Assembly (NCBI GenBank): GCA_037178975.1
Contig: JASJZH010000005.1
Span: forward strand, 8,208,501-8,272,500
Length of the DNA: 64,000 nt
Source of the DNA: Oscheius tipulae
Lineage: Eukaryota; Nematoda; Chromadorea; Rhabditida; Rhabditidae
Direction of reading: 5' to 3'
The notes beneath the pieces were generated by a model. That model worked only from the letters and a program-made list of their open reading frames with translations, did no database searches and had not been told where the DNA came from. Of the stretch, positions 34,612-47,366 are shown piece by piece (position 1 is the first letter of the stretch; the number at the start of each line of letters is the position of its first letter). The position numbers and the translations under genes are program-made.

Positions 34612-37200
34612 TCAAACAGCTTTCCTCAACTCAACCTTATCGCGGGAATAGTTGTCGATGATTTCAATACAGTCCGCTGTGCCATAAATATTTCCGTGCA
34701 AGTTCAAGTCTTTTGCGAGATCTACTCCGTTCTTTGCAAGTTCGAAATTGTTGTAAGACGTCTCATTGAGTTTCAGCTTCTCCATGACCGTGTTCAAGCG
34801 GAAAGCCTCTGCCGGAGTCATGTTCTCAAAGAGACGTCGATCGGCCGGTGAGGCCAATACATTGTCAATATCTTGCTTCCAGGCGTTAATTTCCTCTAGT
34901 GTGTACATTCGATGATCCTTGAGGATCTGAAGCAGGGCGACTACCTCCACTCATCGATCACAACTCACTTTATTGACCTTCCGTCTAAATTCTCTAGACT
35001 CTATTCGGCGGGCTTTAAAGACCGTGAACAGCTTCAGAAAATTTTCAAGTGGTCTCGGACCAGTATCGGGAGACTTCTGCAAAACTGTTAACAAAAAAAA
35101 CAAGAAAGCCTACTGAGTCTACTAAAATCTCGTAAAGCTTTTTTATACTCCGAGGGTGTACCTGCAACAGCCCATCAATAAGCAAATCCAATGTTTCTCC
35201 ATTGAAAAAACGGACGGTAGCCTTGTTTTTTACCAAGTAGTCGAAAATTTCCGTGGCATTTTCTCCCATATCCAGGACGGCCTGGAATTGAAATTTATCG
35301 TGTTATATACGAGGGCATACCTGTATGACACGTCCGTCCTTGTCCACATATCTCTTAGCTTTACGTCTTAAACCCTTAGACCGGAATCTATCATATAGGG
35401 CTTGGGTCTCTGCCTAAAATATTATCTTTAACCAGATCTTTAGACGCTTTTCCCAGCTTGGATGCGACAGAGACATAGAGAGAAAAAGACAGAGAGATTG
35501 CTCTTTTGCACTGAAAATAGACAGATATCTTACGTTTTCCATTGTGCTCTTCTGACTGTCATGGAATTTCTCTCGATGTTTCTCCGTCTCCGCCTTTCCC
35601 TCTTTTATGTCCTTATGTAATTTCTCAATAACTTTGTTCATTCCATCCGCCTCGGCAGTCTCTCCTTTTTTTCGCAGCCGTCTCTGTTCCTTCACCATCT
35701 TGTTCTTCTTTTGAACAAGCTTCTCGGTCTTCTGCTTTGCCAGCGTAGCCTGCTCGAGATGGTCGTCAGTATAGGCATGGTACATATCCATATGATGCTC
35801 AATCTGCTGGCGGTAGTGCTCAGCGTCTTTCTTCATTCTGCTCAGTTCAGTTTCGATCTCTAGGACGCGTTCTGGGTTCTGTCCGATCTCGTCCAGCCAT
35901 TTTTTCTCGCGTTCCAACATTCGAATCTTTGAGTCGATACGGCCCTGCTTCTGTCGACATTCTTCCATTAGAGTGTAGTGATGTTTAGCAACAATCGGTC
36001 TTATCCGATGTTTCTTCGTCTCCGCCTTAGCCTGCTCCAGACGGTAGTCCAGATATTGAAGCAGCTGTCCGGCAAACTTGCACATCACTTCCACATCAAA
36101 GGTAGTTTTTCCTTCTTGGAAAATCTAAACGGCTGACCCATAATTTTTTGCTTCTCGGCCCATAACTTTGACCCAAACTGGTTATACAAAGTTTTGTAAC
36201 CCATATTAGGCCCTTTTCGGGTGCATTGCCAGATTTGCCGAAATTTATTTGGTTAGAGTTGTGGAAGTATCGTTGGCAAAAATCGCAAAAATCTTTTTTT
36301 TTGAGAGCTCATAGGTCAGCGATAAAGATGTTCTGAGATATCGGGTCTCGCTTGAGAACACAGCTTATCAATGGCTACAAAACTGCGCTTACAGTTTTTT
36401 TTTAGAAATCGGCCGGGATGTGCGCTTCCCGAGAGTTGAACAGCGTTTTTGTGATGATGAGTCTTATGTGATCCTATGCAAAAACTAGGAACTAACCTTA
36501 TACTGTAGAATGCTCAAAACAAGTAAAGTGTCAGCATATAAAATCTGAAGAGCTGACTCTCGCAGTGAAACCTCACTTACGTTATTTGGAAGTTTGCCTT
36601 CTATTCTCTTCAGCTTGCAGTATAGTTCAAGGAAATCGTAAAAGAAGCCACCGTGAGCAACTGGACTATTATTAATTTAATATTTGGCGTACCTATGCAA
36701 ATCGGCTTTGGAAGTGCTTCAAACCATTTTTTAAGTTCCTTCAATGCCTCTATGAAAGAACTCTTTGGAGAGCTCTCGTATTTCATGAAAACACCTAGGG
36801 AATATTCTGAGGTTTTTCTTCGGATAAAACTAGTATAGTCTTCTGTATCCGAAGTTATAAGTTCTTTGAGCTGTTCACTTGTAACTGCCAGAAAATCTAT
36901 GTCGCCGAACCCTGGACTGAATCTTGGATTAAAAAGTTCCATTAAGTCTAGCAGGTCTCTTAAAGCAAGCTTGTCGAATAATTTCCAAAAGTTGACATCC
37001 TTTTCCGCCAGATTTGGAACAAGACCAGGAATGGAAGACCTAGCTGGTTTGAGGTCGAAAAGCACATATCGAAACTTCCTATATTAAGATTGTTATTTTT
37101 TCCATTGTTACGCTTGCGGCTCTGTTTTCCCTTCTTCTTCACCTCGGCGGTCCGCTTCCGCAGGTTGCTCCTCAGTCTGTTCTTGAGGAGATACAATCAT
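34612..37200 (-). CDS. Modular coiled-coil protein, copy 1, complete (609 aa)
   Basis: Nine minus-strand exons keep phase: 37200-37112, 37078-36693, 36660-36581, 36544-36497, 36124-35534, 35413-35321, 35281-35162, 35076-34969, 34926-34612. Residues 1-30 are acidic/Gln-rich (MIVSPQEQTEEQPAEADRR). Residues 31-205 are globular (AEKDVNFWKLFDKLALRDLL). Residues about 215-398 are a long charged coiled coil (RMLEREKKWLDEIGQN, HHMDMYHAYTDDHLEQATLA). Then come ETQALYDRFRSKGLRRKAKR, a module with FNGETLDLLIDG, a module with RPLENFLKLFTVF, and a C-terminal module with ENMTPAEAFRLNTV and LNLHGNIYGTADCIEIIDNY. The last intron (42 nt) begins GTGAGT and ends CTTCAG and is conserved in all copies. I do not recognise any domain; likely lineage-specific. 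Confidence 0.72.
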
Positions 37201-37228
37201 AGACAAGCCAAATTCTCACAGCTCAGGA

Positions 37229-38117
37229 AATGAAGTTGTAACTGAAAAACTGTTTTTAGAAAAAGGAGTATGACTGGGGATAGCAAAAGGATGTGAATGA
37301 CTGGTGTAAGAGCTATGAAAATACTGATAACACTGCTTTTATGTAAAACCGATAAGCGAGTAATGGTTTATTGCCGACTGCCTCGTAAAATAATCGGAAA
37401 AACTGTTTTGGTAATAGTTCGGCAGGTTTCCCCATTCAAGTCAAAAATTACGGTAGCTGCCCCCCTTCGTCTAAAATCGTGTTTTTCTCATAAAATTTAT
37501 TAAATTTTCCAGTCTCTAACTGCGTTTATCAAATCCAGCGTGCAAAAAGAACCCTATAGAACATGCAAAACGTCATAAATAACAGGGAAATCAGAGAGAG
37601 TTTGAGACAAACCTCGAATAACTCGTTCTTTTCCGTAGTTTTTTCACTTTTCTTACATTCTAGGGGTTTTTTTTACACGCTGGATTCGGTAAAAGCCGTC
37701 AAAAACTGGAAAAGTTGGTAAATTTCATCAGAAAAACCTCTTCTGAGCGATATTGTAAAAGCGCGCCAAAAATTTAAACGAAAGGGGCGCCTGCCGAACT
37801 ATTACCACTGTTTTTAGAAAAAGGAGTATGACTGGGGATAGCAAAAGGATGTGAATGACTGGTGTAAGAGCTATGAAAATACTGATAACACTGCTTTTAT
37901 GTAAAACCGATAAGCGAGTAGTGGTTTATTGCCGACTGTCTCGTAAAATAATCGGTGAGAAGTAGTTTACATTGGATCAACTGGGTGAAGGCTGCCTTGT
38001 TAGGAAAAACAGCTATAATGAAGGATCATGCAAGGAATGAAATGGATGTTATTAAACTAAACGGAAAAAAAAGATGAACCGGTAACGATAGTTCTCGCGT
38101 CCGCGATAGCTTGTTCT
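37229..38117. repeat. Repeat R1, tandem copies a and b, interrupted by a MITE
   Basis: Copy a (about 37229-37398) and copy b (37399-37409 plus 37815-38117) share GAAAAACTGTTTTTAGAAAA, GGAGTATGACTGGGGATAGC and following DNA. Copy b continues to GATAGCTTGTTCT. The same 331-bp sequence occurs at 49950-50280. No coding capacity is apparent. All copies border zones of broken gene fragments. Confidence 0.8.
37410..37806. mobile_element. 397-bp MITE with 17-bp TIRs and 8-bp target duplication
   Basis: GGTAATAGTTCGGCAGG at 37410-37426 is the exact reverse complement of the right end at 37790-37806. It is flanked on both sides by ACTGTTTT (37402-37409 and 37807-37814), an 8-bp target-site duplication as made by hAT-type transposases. 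Internal sub-repeats are inverted too (AATCCAGCGTG near 37535, CACGCTGGATT near 37680). No transposase frame is inside. Confidence 0.85.
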
Positions 38118-38299
38118 TGTGGTAAGTCGCCGGTTACTGTTTTACTACTTCATGACCAGGTTCTTGATGTTTCGCATCAAATCCTCTAAGAAAAAGTTAT
38201 CGTACAGCGAAAAACTAACCAAAACAACACCTTAAACGGCGATCTCTCTATCCCACGATGATATCTCGAGTTCTTAATGAGCTGAACTATGTCAACAAA

Positions 38300-38880
38300 T
38301 TCTGTCGCTTGCGTCTCTTCTTTTCATCTCGGTGAAGAGAATATCTTGCACATATCTATTGTTTGACTGTTCCTTGATTTTGACAATGTCGTGGACGGCC
38401 GTGAATCAGCTGCCATCCTAGCCATCTCTCAACTTTCAGTTTGGCATTTTCGATCTCCTTGCCGTTGTCCGTTTGGAGCAACTTCGATGGACCTAGTAAG
38501 TAAGTAGAAATTTCAAAAAAAGTGCTTACCTAGAAGGCAAAAGATTGAAGGAATCTGTTGGGCTACTCCCGCAGCAGTTTTGGTCTTCAGTACTCGGGGA
38601 CACAGAACTTTGTGAGATGGTCTTAGTAATTGAGCAGGAATCGGTAATCACTGTCCAAAATAGATTGTAAATCGATCAAAGCCACCTAAAAAAACAACTA
38701 GATTCAAAAGGAAAGGGAAAATCGCCTGACACCGTTCGTGGTACTCGGTGGTAATCAGAGGCCCGATAAATAATCCTTTTTCAACCTCTCCCCTCTTCAG
38801 AGAACACAATGCGCAACACTTAATGAAGATAATGACCAATTGTTTATAATTGAACAAATGTTAGCTAGAAACAATGCCTA
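38300..38880 (-). pseudogene. Ginger/KRBA2-like integrase relic
   Basis: Minus-strand fragments resemble the DDE integrase of Ginger transposons and the related KRBA2/SCAN-type proteins. GEVEKGLFIGPLITTEYHER (zinc-binding region end) is followed across a short gap by LIDLQSILDSDYRFLLNY, then DHLTKF and, shifted, LKTKTAAGVAQQI. Further down LLQTDNGKEIENAKLK carries the second Asp, and LIHGRPRHCQNQGTVKQ the region of the catalytic Glu. Stop codons and frameshifts interrupt it, so it is inactive. The match is from motif memory, not alignment. Confidence 0.6.
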
Positions 38881-39029
38881 CTGAGCAATTCCGAAGTATC
38901 CTCTTACTTTTGGCAACATCAATTCGCTACCGCTACAACCACCGGTGATATGAATGATGTAAAGGATTTCGAAAATACTTGAATCGTATCGATCCTTGTG
39001 GTCTTCTTTTTTTCGACTTCCCGACTGTG

Positions 39030-39931
39030 ATGTCCGTTATCAAGAAAAAGAAGTCTAGAAGGATGGGAAGACCTAAAAAGTTTAAACCACGTGACGTACG
39101 AAGGCTGAAGCGTCACATTATCTCCGAAACTAGAGCCGGTCGTCGTCTAACATCGCGTTCCATTCAGCGCAGCTTGGGTGTGGATTGTGATAGACGTACC
39201 ATTCAACGCGTGCTGAAGAGCAATAATATTCTCTACGAGTTTCATCAGAAAAAGTTGCCTCTCAGTGACGTTGACAAGACGAGACGCCTGAACTTTGCCC
39301 GCCTTCATATCGTCAATGGTACGGATTTCTCTAATTGGATTTTCAGCGACGAAAAGCGCTTCAATTTGGACGGGCCGGACAATTTGGGCTCTTACAATAC
39401 GAGTACAGTCAAATTGGAGCGCGTAAAGCATCAGATGGGTGGCGGATCTATCATGATTCTTGGAGCTATCAGCAGTAAAGGGCATCTGATCATCAAAGTA
39501 CGGGTTGATACATCGAGTTCAGCGAGTCAGTGATCACTACAAAAGCGCCGACTGAAAAGGATCTTCGCACTGAGCTATTTCCGTGGTGCAGGAAAGAAAT
39601 GGGCCGTCAACAATGGTACTGGCAGCAAGACAACGCCAAAATCCATACTTCTAAGCTCATTGCTAACTGTATGGAAGAAGAGGGAGTGAGAGCGATCCAG
39701 TGGCCTGCAAGAAGTCCGGATTTGAACATTATGGAAAACGTCTGGGCCGTTCTCCAAGATAAAGTTTACGAAAGCCGCCAATTCAACAACAAAGAAGAAT
39801 TGTGGACGCAAATCAAGAAGTCTTCAAAAACTATCGACGAATCTCTGATCAGAGCTCTGTATATAAGCATAAACAAGCGTCTTCTGGCAGTTGTGGAGAA
39901 AAAAGGAGCCGAAGTAAGACTACTCTCATAA
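39030..39931 (+). pseudogene. Tc1-like transposase with one frameshift
   Basis: Two + strand frames together cover a Tc1/mariner transposase. Frame 1 (to 39533) has a helix-turn-helix part (GRPKKFKPRDVRRLKRHI), then WIFSDEKRFNLDGPDN with the first catalytic Asp and MGGGSIMILGAISSKG. Frame 2 (from about 39510 to 39931) has the second Asp in WQQDNAKIHTS and the Glu in SPDLNIMENVWAVL, a DD34E arrangement. The frames overlap near 39505-39530, where a one-base slip breaks the gene. GTGTACCAATAATTTTGTCG follows the stop and a related GTGTACCAAAACTTTTGTCG lies at 40092, both in the same orientation. No matching left end was found. Confidence 0.75.
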
Positions 39932-40299
39932 GTGTACCAATAATTTTGTCGGGGGTATTTTAAAAATTTTGTAATAAGAAACATTCTACTTCATCGTTTT
40001 GTTCGAAACTTATGTAATGGTATCCCTCCTTGAATACTAGTTTGCTGCCGTAGTTTCAGGTTGCATGCATTTCATTATCATATAAATCCAGGTGTACCAA
40101 AACTTTTGTCGCGGACTATATGACCACGATTGGAATGGAGACAATTGAAAAAGTGTTTCAAATTGTCTGAGAAGTCACCGCAGAGGATTTCTCGGCTGGA
40201 TCGACTTACACATCTTTCGAAAAGAATATGACGGGTATCAAGCAGAATAACAAAGATAAGATGAATCTCAGCACGGTGAAGCTGACCATAAAGACCTTG

Positions 40300-42970
40300 T
40301 CCCTTCAACTGTACGGAAACTTCAAGATCGAGAGCTGGTTGACGTCTTATCTATTCCACTGACAGGACCGCTCGAGCTTTTTCGTGGTCAGGACTACGGT
40401 AAGCGTCTCGTCGGAGAATTCTTCAATAACTTTCAAACGTATGGCGGCGATCTGGAGCTGATAAAAAGATACACCTCGTCAACAAGACCCTTCAAGGTTT
40501 CGACAAAACGGCTGACAAGCACAAAGCTGTCATGGAGCCCTACGTGAAGAGCATCGATTGGAGCGATCTGAAGACCATCAAGGAACACTTGAAGACGTTT
40601 TTGACGCAGAAGGAAATTGAGCACATGCAGAAGGAGGAAGAGGAAGTCGTAAAGGCTTTGGCGGCTAAACAGGAAGGAGCTGAAGTCAAGGAGAAGGTTT
40701 AATATAAGTTTTGAACCATGCGAAAGAGACGGCTCAGAAAGATTATAACTTTTTTTTAGAGACAGCAGTCGTTTCAAGCCTGTTAAGACGCTAATCAAGC
40801 AGCAGGAAGAACTGCAAGCCATATTGTCATCGTTCAACGAATTCATTAAAACCCACCCGAAGTTGGAAGAGCGGTTGACTCTGGAGTACGACCGGAAAGG
40901 CAGCCCGAAGCTGGTTGGCAGTTCAGCTATGAGCTTCATTCACATCGACCATTACAGCAAACAGTTTATGAAGCACTTTTTTCTCTGCCAGAAGTATTAT
41001 TTCAAGGTCTCACGTCTTTCCACAGAGTGTTTTTCTCACGCTGGACCGTGATGTCGACACGTATATCAACTTTGGAAAGCTTATTGTTGCTCTGAAAGAA
41101 ACCTATCAGCCTCCTGGTAGACTTTTTGAGATGTATCTTCTGGACAACGGTCTCCACTCGGCCGATTATCGCTTCCTGTTGGCTGAAAAACTGGACATCA
41201 ACCTGCAGGTCTTTTCGGACAGCGACTATGCACGAATGAAACTGGTACTGGAATCCATCCAATCCAGACGAGAAACATCTGCTATATTTGAGACCGACTG
41301 GAAGCGTCATGTCCATTCAGGCCAATAGCTCTATAAGAAGGCTGAGAATGATGGTCAACATGATTCAACTGGCAATAGGACTGAAGTATGCTGAGAGTTC
41401 AGATTTTAACTCGTAGCCATGTTCAGTCAAATCACTGGCGGATCGTATAGAGCTCTACTGGGCTGTAAAGTTCAAGAAGAAGAGCTCAATGCGACTGACT
41501 TGGAGAGCTTAGTTGGCATGCTATCACACGCCGAGCAGTGCTTCTCTAAACTTGAACAGAGGAGCTTAAAAGACTGGGTCGACATCGCCCGTTGCCAGAA
41601 GTGGAACGACTATTATGTTTGGTAGCGAGGAGAGTCAGGAAATAACGCTTCTGACCGAGGAGAAGACTCAAATGGTTGTAATTGAAAGGCTGCAAGGTCT
41701 TCAGGGGGATGCTGGTCGAAAGTATTCTCAGACGAAAAGCGCTCTCTCGAGCGTCTCATCAGCCTCACCATCAACCATCAAAAGCTCTTTCAACACTGGT
41801 AGGCTGAAAGTGGGAGACGCGATGTCGTATATCTCTGCCGACTTCGGATCAGCTAAACAGCGGGCCGATGACATGGAAAACGCAATCGAGGAACAGATTA
41901 TGATGGGAATAAAGTTCGTCTGGCTAGACGACACTTTATGTTGTGCCGATCAGGACTGTATCTGCGCATTTGGAAGAAGAGTTAGATGGCTGGAATCGTA
42001 ATTGAATCGAACTGCAGCTTTGCTTATGTCCAGGTTGGACGGTTCCGATACGACATGTTCCCCGAGAGCATAAACCAGCCGTTGAAGACGGCCTTTGTAC
42101 ACCAGTTTGACTATGACTACGCTCTGAAGGCTCTCAAGACGAGCATACGCGGCCGATGGAAAAACGAGCCAGCACAGGATCCTGCTGCCGGCAGAGCCTT
42201 ACAAAAACCTCTGAAGCTCTTCGCCCTGCTTCACAACTGCGCAGTCACCGACGTTTTGACTACCATGTACAAGCCAAATACAGTCTACAAGTCCTATCTG
42301 TCTAAACTTCTTTTTGACCACAGAAAGGCTCTAGTATCGAAAGTTAAACCCGGCAAGAGCAGCACTTTCAAAAGCTCTGACTAGTGCAAAACAGAGGAAA
42401 CCGAGCAGCTGGCTCACATCACGAAACCGAATACATGGAAATGGTATCTCAATGAATTCCTCAAAGTCATGGCTCCTCTCTTTGTCTTGGGCTCGTCCGT
42501 TGCGGCCATTTTTTTTTCTTGATCAGTTGCTCGACTGTCTCGCTATGATCATTGGTAACCAACTAGCAATCGTAGAATTTATTACGCATTAAGTACAACA
42601 GTTATTCAGTATATTACCGATGACTACGAGAAGTGTGGGAAGAGTTGTTCATGCCCTCAACTGCAGTATTTGCTATCACTGTCATCGCCGACATGAACAA
42701 GACAATCCGAATCGAGAAGTTGCCATTCGAACCTATCATAACGAAGATTGATGAGGTTGAAACTTTGTTCAAGAATGTTCTTACTGAGCCGGAAACAATT
42801 GCCAGTAAGGTGAAGGAGAACTCGCTGGCTGTTCATCTGATCTGTTCATAGAACATTTCGACAGTTGTCTAGATGATTCTATCGACCAGCACTTTTGGAC
42901 AGCCATCAATCAGGCAATGACGAGCCCATTAATAGAGGCAGAAAGACAAAGACACAAGAAGATTCATTAA
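40300..42970 (+). pseudogene. Decayed multi-part gene of unknown family
   Basis: Successive + strand coding-like frames are broken by several frame changes and stops. The order is: IPLTGPLELFRG and YGGDLELIK (40350-40470), then AVMEPYVKSIDWSDLKTIKE (40530-40702), a FIKTHPKLEERLTLEYDRKG block (40765-41005), FGKLIVALKETYQPPGRLFE (41026-41328), blocks at 41419-41625, 41615-41999 and 41986-42384, a block ending in a hydrophobic segment VMAPLFVLGSSVAAIFF near 42500, and 42633-42970. One large ancestral protein with a C-terminal hydrophobic segment is likely. A second copy of its start lies at 50362-50616. I do not recognise any domain. Confidence 0.5.
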
Positions 42971-43184
42971 ACAGTTTGAGCAAAAAAAGTATGAGGTAAT
43001 AGCAAGAATATGAAGCAAAACAACAGTGAAAAAGCACGAAATTCCAATCACAGCTTGACTGAAGGGATGAGTTAACTTTCTTAATCAATTTATACTGAAA
43101 AAATGCTTAGTTGGACTTACTGAGCTCCTGTCACTCATCTTCTGGAAATCTTGAAAGTTGAAAGTGACTTAGTTCCACGTCAAT

Positions 43185-43280
43185 GAAAACTCGCTCATAT
43201 TACGGCTGTGCATAAAAAAGGCTCAAAAGCAATACCTGATCACTATCGTCTTATCACAATTATCTCAGCGAAAAATTGTA
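43185..43280 (+). pseudogene. Reverse-transcriptase fragment (non-LTR type)
   Basis: A + strand frame reads AHITAVHKKGSKAIPDHYRL, matching the 'ITPVHKKGS...NYRPIS' motif of non-LTR retrotransposon reverse transcriptases. No other part of the enzyme follows on this strand. Confidence 0.6.
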
Positions 43281-43407
43281 ATGGTAGATTCCAAACAAGC
43301 GACCGTTGGTAAATTTTTTTCGATGCAGATCAGTAGGTTAGGATCAGTTCCATAGTTTTTGATGTCGTCAACAAAGGAGAAAACTTGATTCCAGAACGAA
43401 TCACTAG

Positions 43408-43644
43408 TTAAATATCGTTAATGAGTATCAGTAAGGGACCAGTGGCTGTGCCCTGAAGGACTCCAGAGTTTACTTCGATAGGTTCCGAAAGAGATTGGTC
43501 AATTTTGACATGAGAAGTATGGTTAGACAAAAACGCTCTGAGCCAACTGATAAGCATATCTTCAAACCCGAAAACTTTTAGTTTCAGCAAGAGTGAGTCA
43601 TGATTAACTTTGTCAAACGCCTTTTGGAAATCAATATATATCAC
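43408..43644 (-). pseudogene. Reverse-transcriptase fragment (non-LTR type), opposite strand
   Basis: A minus-strand frame reads MIYIDFQKAFDKVNHDSLLL, with FLSNHTSHVKI and NSGVLQGTATGPLL, the 'DFSKAFD' and 'GVPQGS.LGP' motifs of non-LTR reverse transcriptases. The catalytic YXDD part is missing. The adjacent fragment at 43185-43280 belongs to an earlier part of the same domain but points the other way, so the element has been inverted or is two elements. Confidence 0.7.
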
Positions 43645-44009
43645 GTCATTTAATTTTTTTTTCGTTTAGAGAGTTCACGCATGAGTCAATAGATGAAAGG
43701 AGTGCGCCAGGGCATGATCTTTTTGTGATGAATCCAAATTGGTGGCTAGAGGAGCGGCGACCAAAAAACGTACCTGATTTTGAAGGCAATCATTCTCTCC
43801 ATGACATCAAGGTAAGAACAAACTCAAAACCATTTACCGTATTAACACGGTACAGATTTCTCGGCATAACATAGTGAGCGACCTTGAAATTCAAACTCAG
43901 TTTTGACTCACATATCGCAACAGTCAGTAGAAAAGCGCATGGTATTTGCAATGGAATCTTGTCATCGTTCGATCTCAATTTATCCTCGTCATCCAAATAA
44001 ACTTGAATA

Positions 44010-45613
44010 TATACTCATGTGCAAAAGTTTGGCAACCCTCTACTTTTGCAGCAGAAGGGTCAAGAAGCATTTTGGACATCTGGGACCGTTTCCAAACGAT
44101 TTCTCATGCCACAAAACTCCTAGAAAATTTTTTTGACCCTTATCTGAGTCTGCTGGGGATTAGGGGGGTCAATTTTTAAAAAATCAGCATGTGCAAAAGT
44201 TTGGCAACCCCAGAGAAAGTTGTTCAAAAAGGCAACCGAAGCAACTATAATTTATTATTCAACAATAAGGGACGTGAAATAGATCAGCCGATGAAATCCC
44301 CGTTCTTTTGGATGACTTTGAAAATCCGATCAGGCATGCTGTTGACCAGGTTCAGGAGAGTTGGTGGCGGGATACTGTTCCAGGCGCGTTGGATCTCCTG
44401 ACGAAGCTCGGCAAAGTTGGTGAACCTTCGGTTATCCTTGTAGATCTTTTGAGTGAAAACGCCAAAGAGATTCTCGATTGGATTGCAATCGGGAGAGCAA
44501 GCCGGCCAGTCGATCGTATTGATACCATTAGCAGCCATCCACTGCTTTGTTCCATTGCTCACGTGACACGGGGCATTGTCTTGAACGAATGAGTATCCAT
44601 TTCCCTGGGGCGTATTCAAGAATGGAAGAAGGTGTTGAACGAGATTCTATTGATAATCTGGACCATTCAGTCGACCCGTAACGAAGTGAAGATCCAGGAC
44701 TCCACCACTGTGGAACACTGCCCAAATCATGACGCCGCCACTTCCGAATGAGCGTTTCGGCAACTGAACAGCCGGCTTGCGGCTGTCTCTCCAGTAGCCA
44801 CGGTCTCCGTCAGGACCGTCCAGAGTCCATCTCTTCTCGTCCGAGAACACAACCTGCAAAAACTAACAGAAAACCTTAGTGACTAACCTTGTGCCATTGC
44901 GTGGCCATATTATTCCGAGCAAAATCCACGCGGTTCACCTTGTGTTGTGCATTGAGATTAGGAGAAAGCACTTTCAGTTCCCAGTCGATGAATGGGACAG
45001 AATGGACTGCTCGGAGGACGGTCGTCCTGTGAACATTAAGACGCAGAACAGCTTTGATCTGATTGCAGCTAATCGAGGAGTTCGAAGCTAGGCGTCCAAT
45101 CTGGCGACGAGCCCGATCTCCGATTTTCTTGGGACGTCCAGGAACCGGCTAGTTTCCGTAGTTCGGATTGCTCAAGAAACGTCCAATACAGCTCTTGTTT
45201 CTTCCTAACTGCTTCGCAATCTGGATGTTCGATTGTCCAGCAACCTTCAGGGCACGAATGGAGGATTGTTCTTCAAAAGAAAGTCGACAAGCCGACAGCA
45301 TGATGACGAAGAAGAGTAAAAACATTCGCTTCGAAACGTTTTAACATTTTTACTTAAGGTTTTACACGTTTTACACTCAGATGGCTTCGTATCTGATGAA
45401 GTTCTCTGGGGTTGCCAAACTTTTGCACATGCTGATTTTTTAAAAATTGGCCCCCCTAATCCCCAGCAGACTCAGATAAGGGTCAAAAAAATTTTCTAGG
45501 GGTTTTGAGGCATGAGAAATCGTTTGGAAACGGTCCCAGACGTCTAAAATGCTTCTTGACCCTTCTACTGCAAAAAAGTGGGGGGTTGCCAAACTTTTGC
45601 ACATGAGTATATA
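44010..45613. mobile_element. Complete Tc3-like element with about 200-bp IR/DR ends
   Basis: Both ends share TATATACTCATGTGCAAAAG and onward, inverted, over about 200 bp (44010-44210 and 45409-45613). Each end holds two direct copies of CATGTGCAAAAGTTTGGCAA, an outer and an inner one (44015 and 44188 on the left; mirrored on the right). This is the IR/DR layout of Tc3 and Sleeping Beauty-type elements. TA target duplication fits the TATATA flanks. Only scattered mismatches separate the two ends, so the insertion is fairly young. Confidence 0.9.
44284..45301 (-). pseudogene. Tc3-like transposase with two premature stops
   Basis: The minus-strand frame starts MLSACRLSFEEQSSIRALKV, with helix-turn-helix parts (NIQIAKQLGRNKSCIGRFL). 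It then reads VVFSDEKRWTLDGPDGDRGY (first catalytic Asp), SFVQDNAPCHVSN (second Asp) and WPACSPDCNPIENLFGVF (Glu), and ends VIQKNGDFIG. A 34-nt intron (44854-44887) lies just before VVFSDEKR, as Tc3 genes also have a short intron. TAG codons at 45149-45151 and 44647-44649 interrupt the frame, so this copy cannot make a full enzyme. Confidence 0.85.
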
Positions 45614-45650
45614 CTACTAAGAGAGAGTTTTTCGTTCTTTAGCCACTTTC

Positions 45651-45900
45651 TCAATCTTCCATACCGCGTCGAAACCTGGCAAAGGCATCCCGATTTTCTC
45701 GAGCACCGTGCAAACTCATAGAGTAATTGTACTTAACCATGTGCTGCAGGACGGCAGGATTTGCCCCTCGGAAGCAGATCTTAAGAAAGATGTTGCAGAG
45801 GTCCCGAGACATAAAGTCTGACGAGTTAGTCAGAGCCAATTTTTCCTCGCTGTACTTTCTGCTTCTCTTTTGCAGCTGCTCGGAGCCTAGACTCTCTCTC
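45651..45900 (-). other. Unassigned coding frame, also present inverted near 50.9 kb
   Basis: A minus-strand frame reads RSRKYSEEKLALTNSSDFMS, RDLCNIFLKICFRGANPAVL and onward to ...RDAFARFRRGMED. It lies just downstream of the U2SURP fragment and may continue it in another frame. A + strand copy at 50896-51016 matches closely but lacks about 27-30 bp in the middle. I do not recognise the family. Confidence 0.4.
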
Positions 45901-45904
45901 TCTC

Positions 45905-47211
<1,307 letters not shown>

Positions 47212-47366
47212 TCAGTTATGAAGAGATTTAATCGAGAGAGTCACAGAGAGTCCAAGCCAAGAGAGTCCAAGAGCGTCACAAACGCTTGGACAAACAGATA
47301 ATTGGTTAACCTGGCTGGTTGTTGACATTACACCAAGGACTAAAAGAGGACATGCTGGCCACATCT

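Noticed and set aside
40433-40939. 168-codon minus-strand ORF
   Set aside because: It is antisense to the plus-strand broken gene, whose frames have better codon character and match the duplicate at 50.4 kb.
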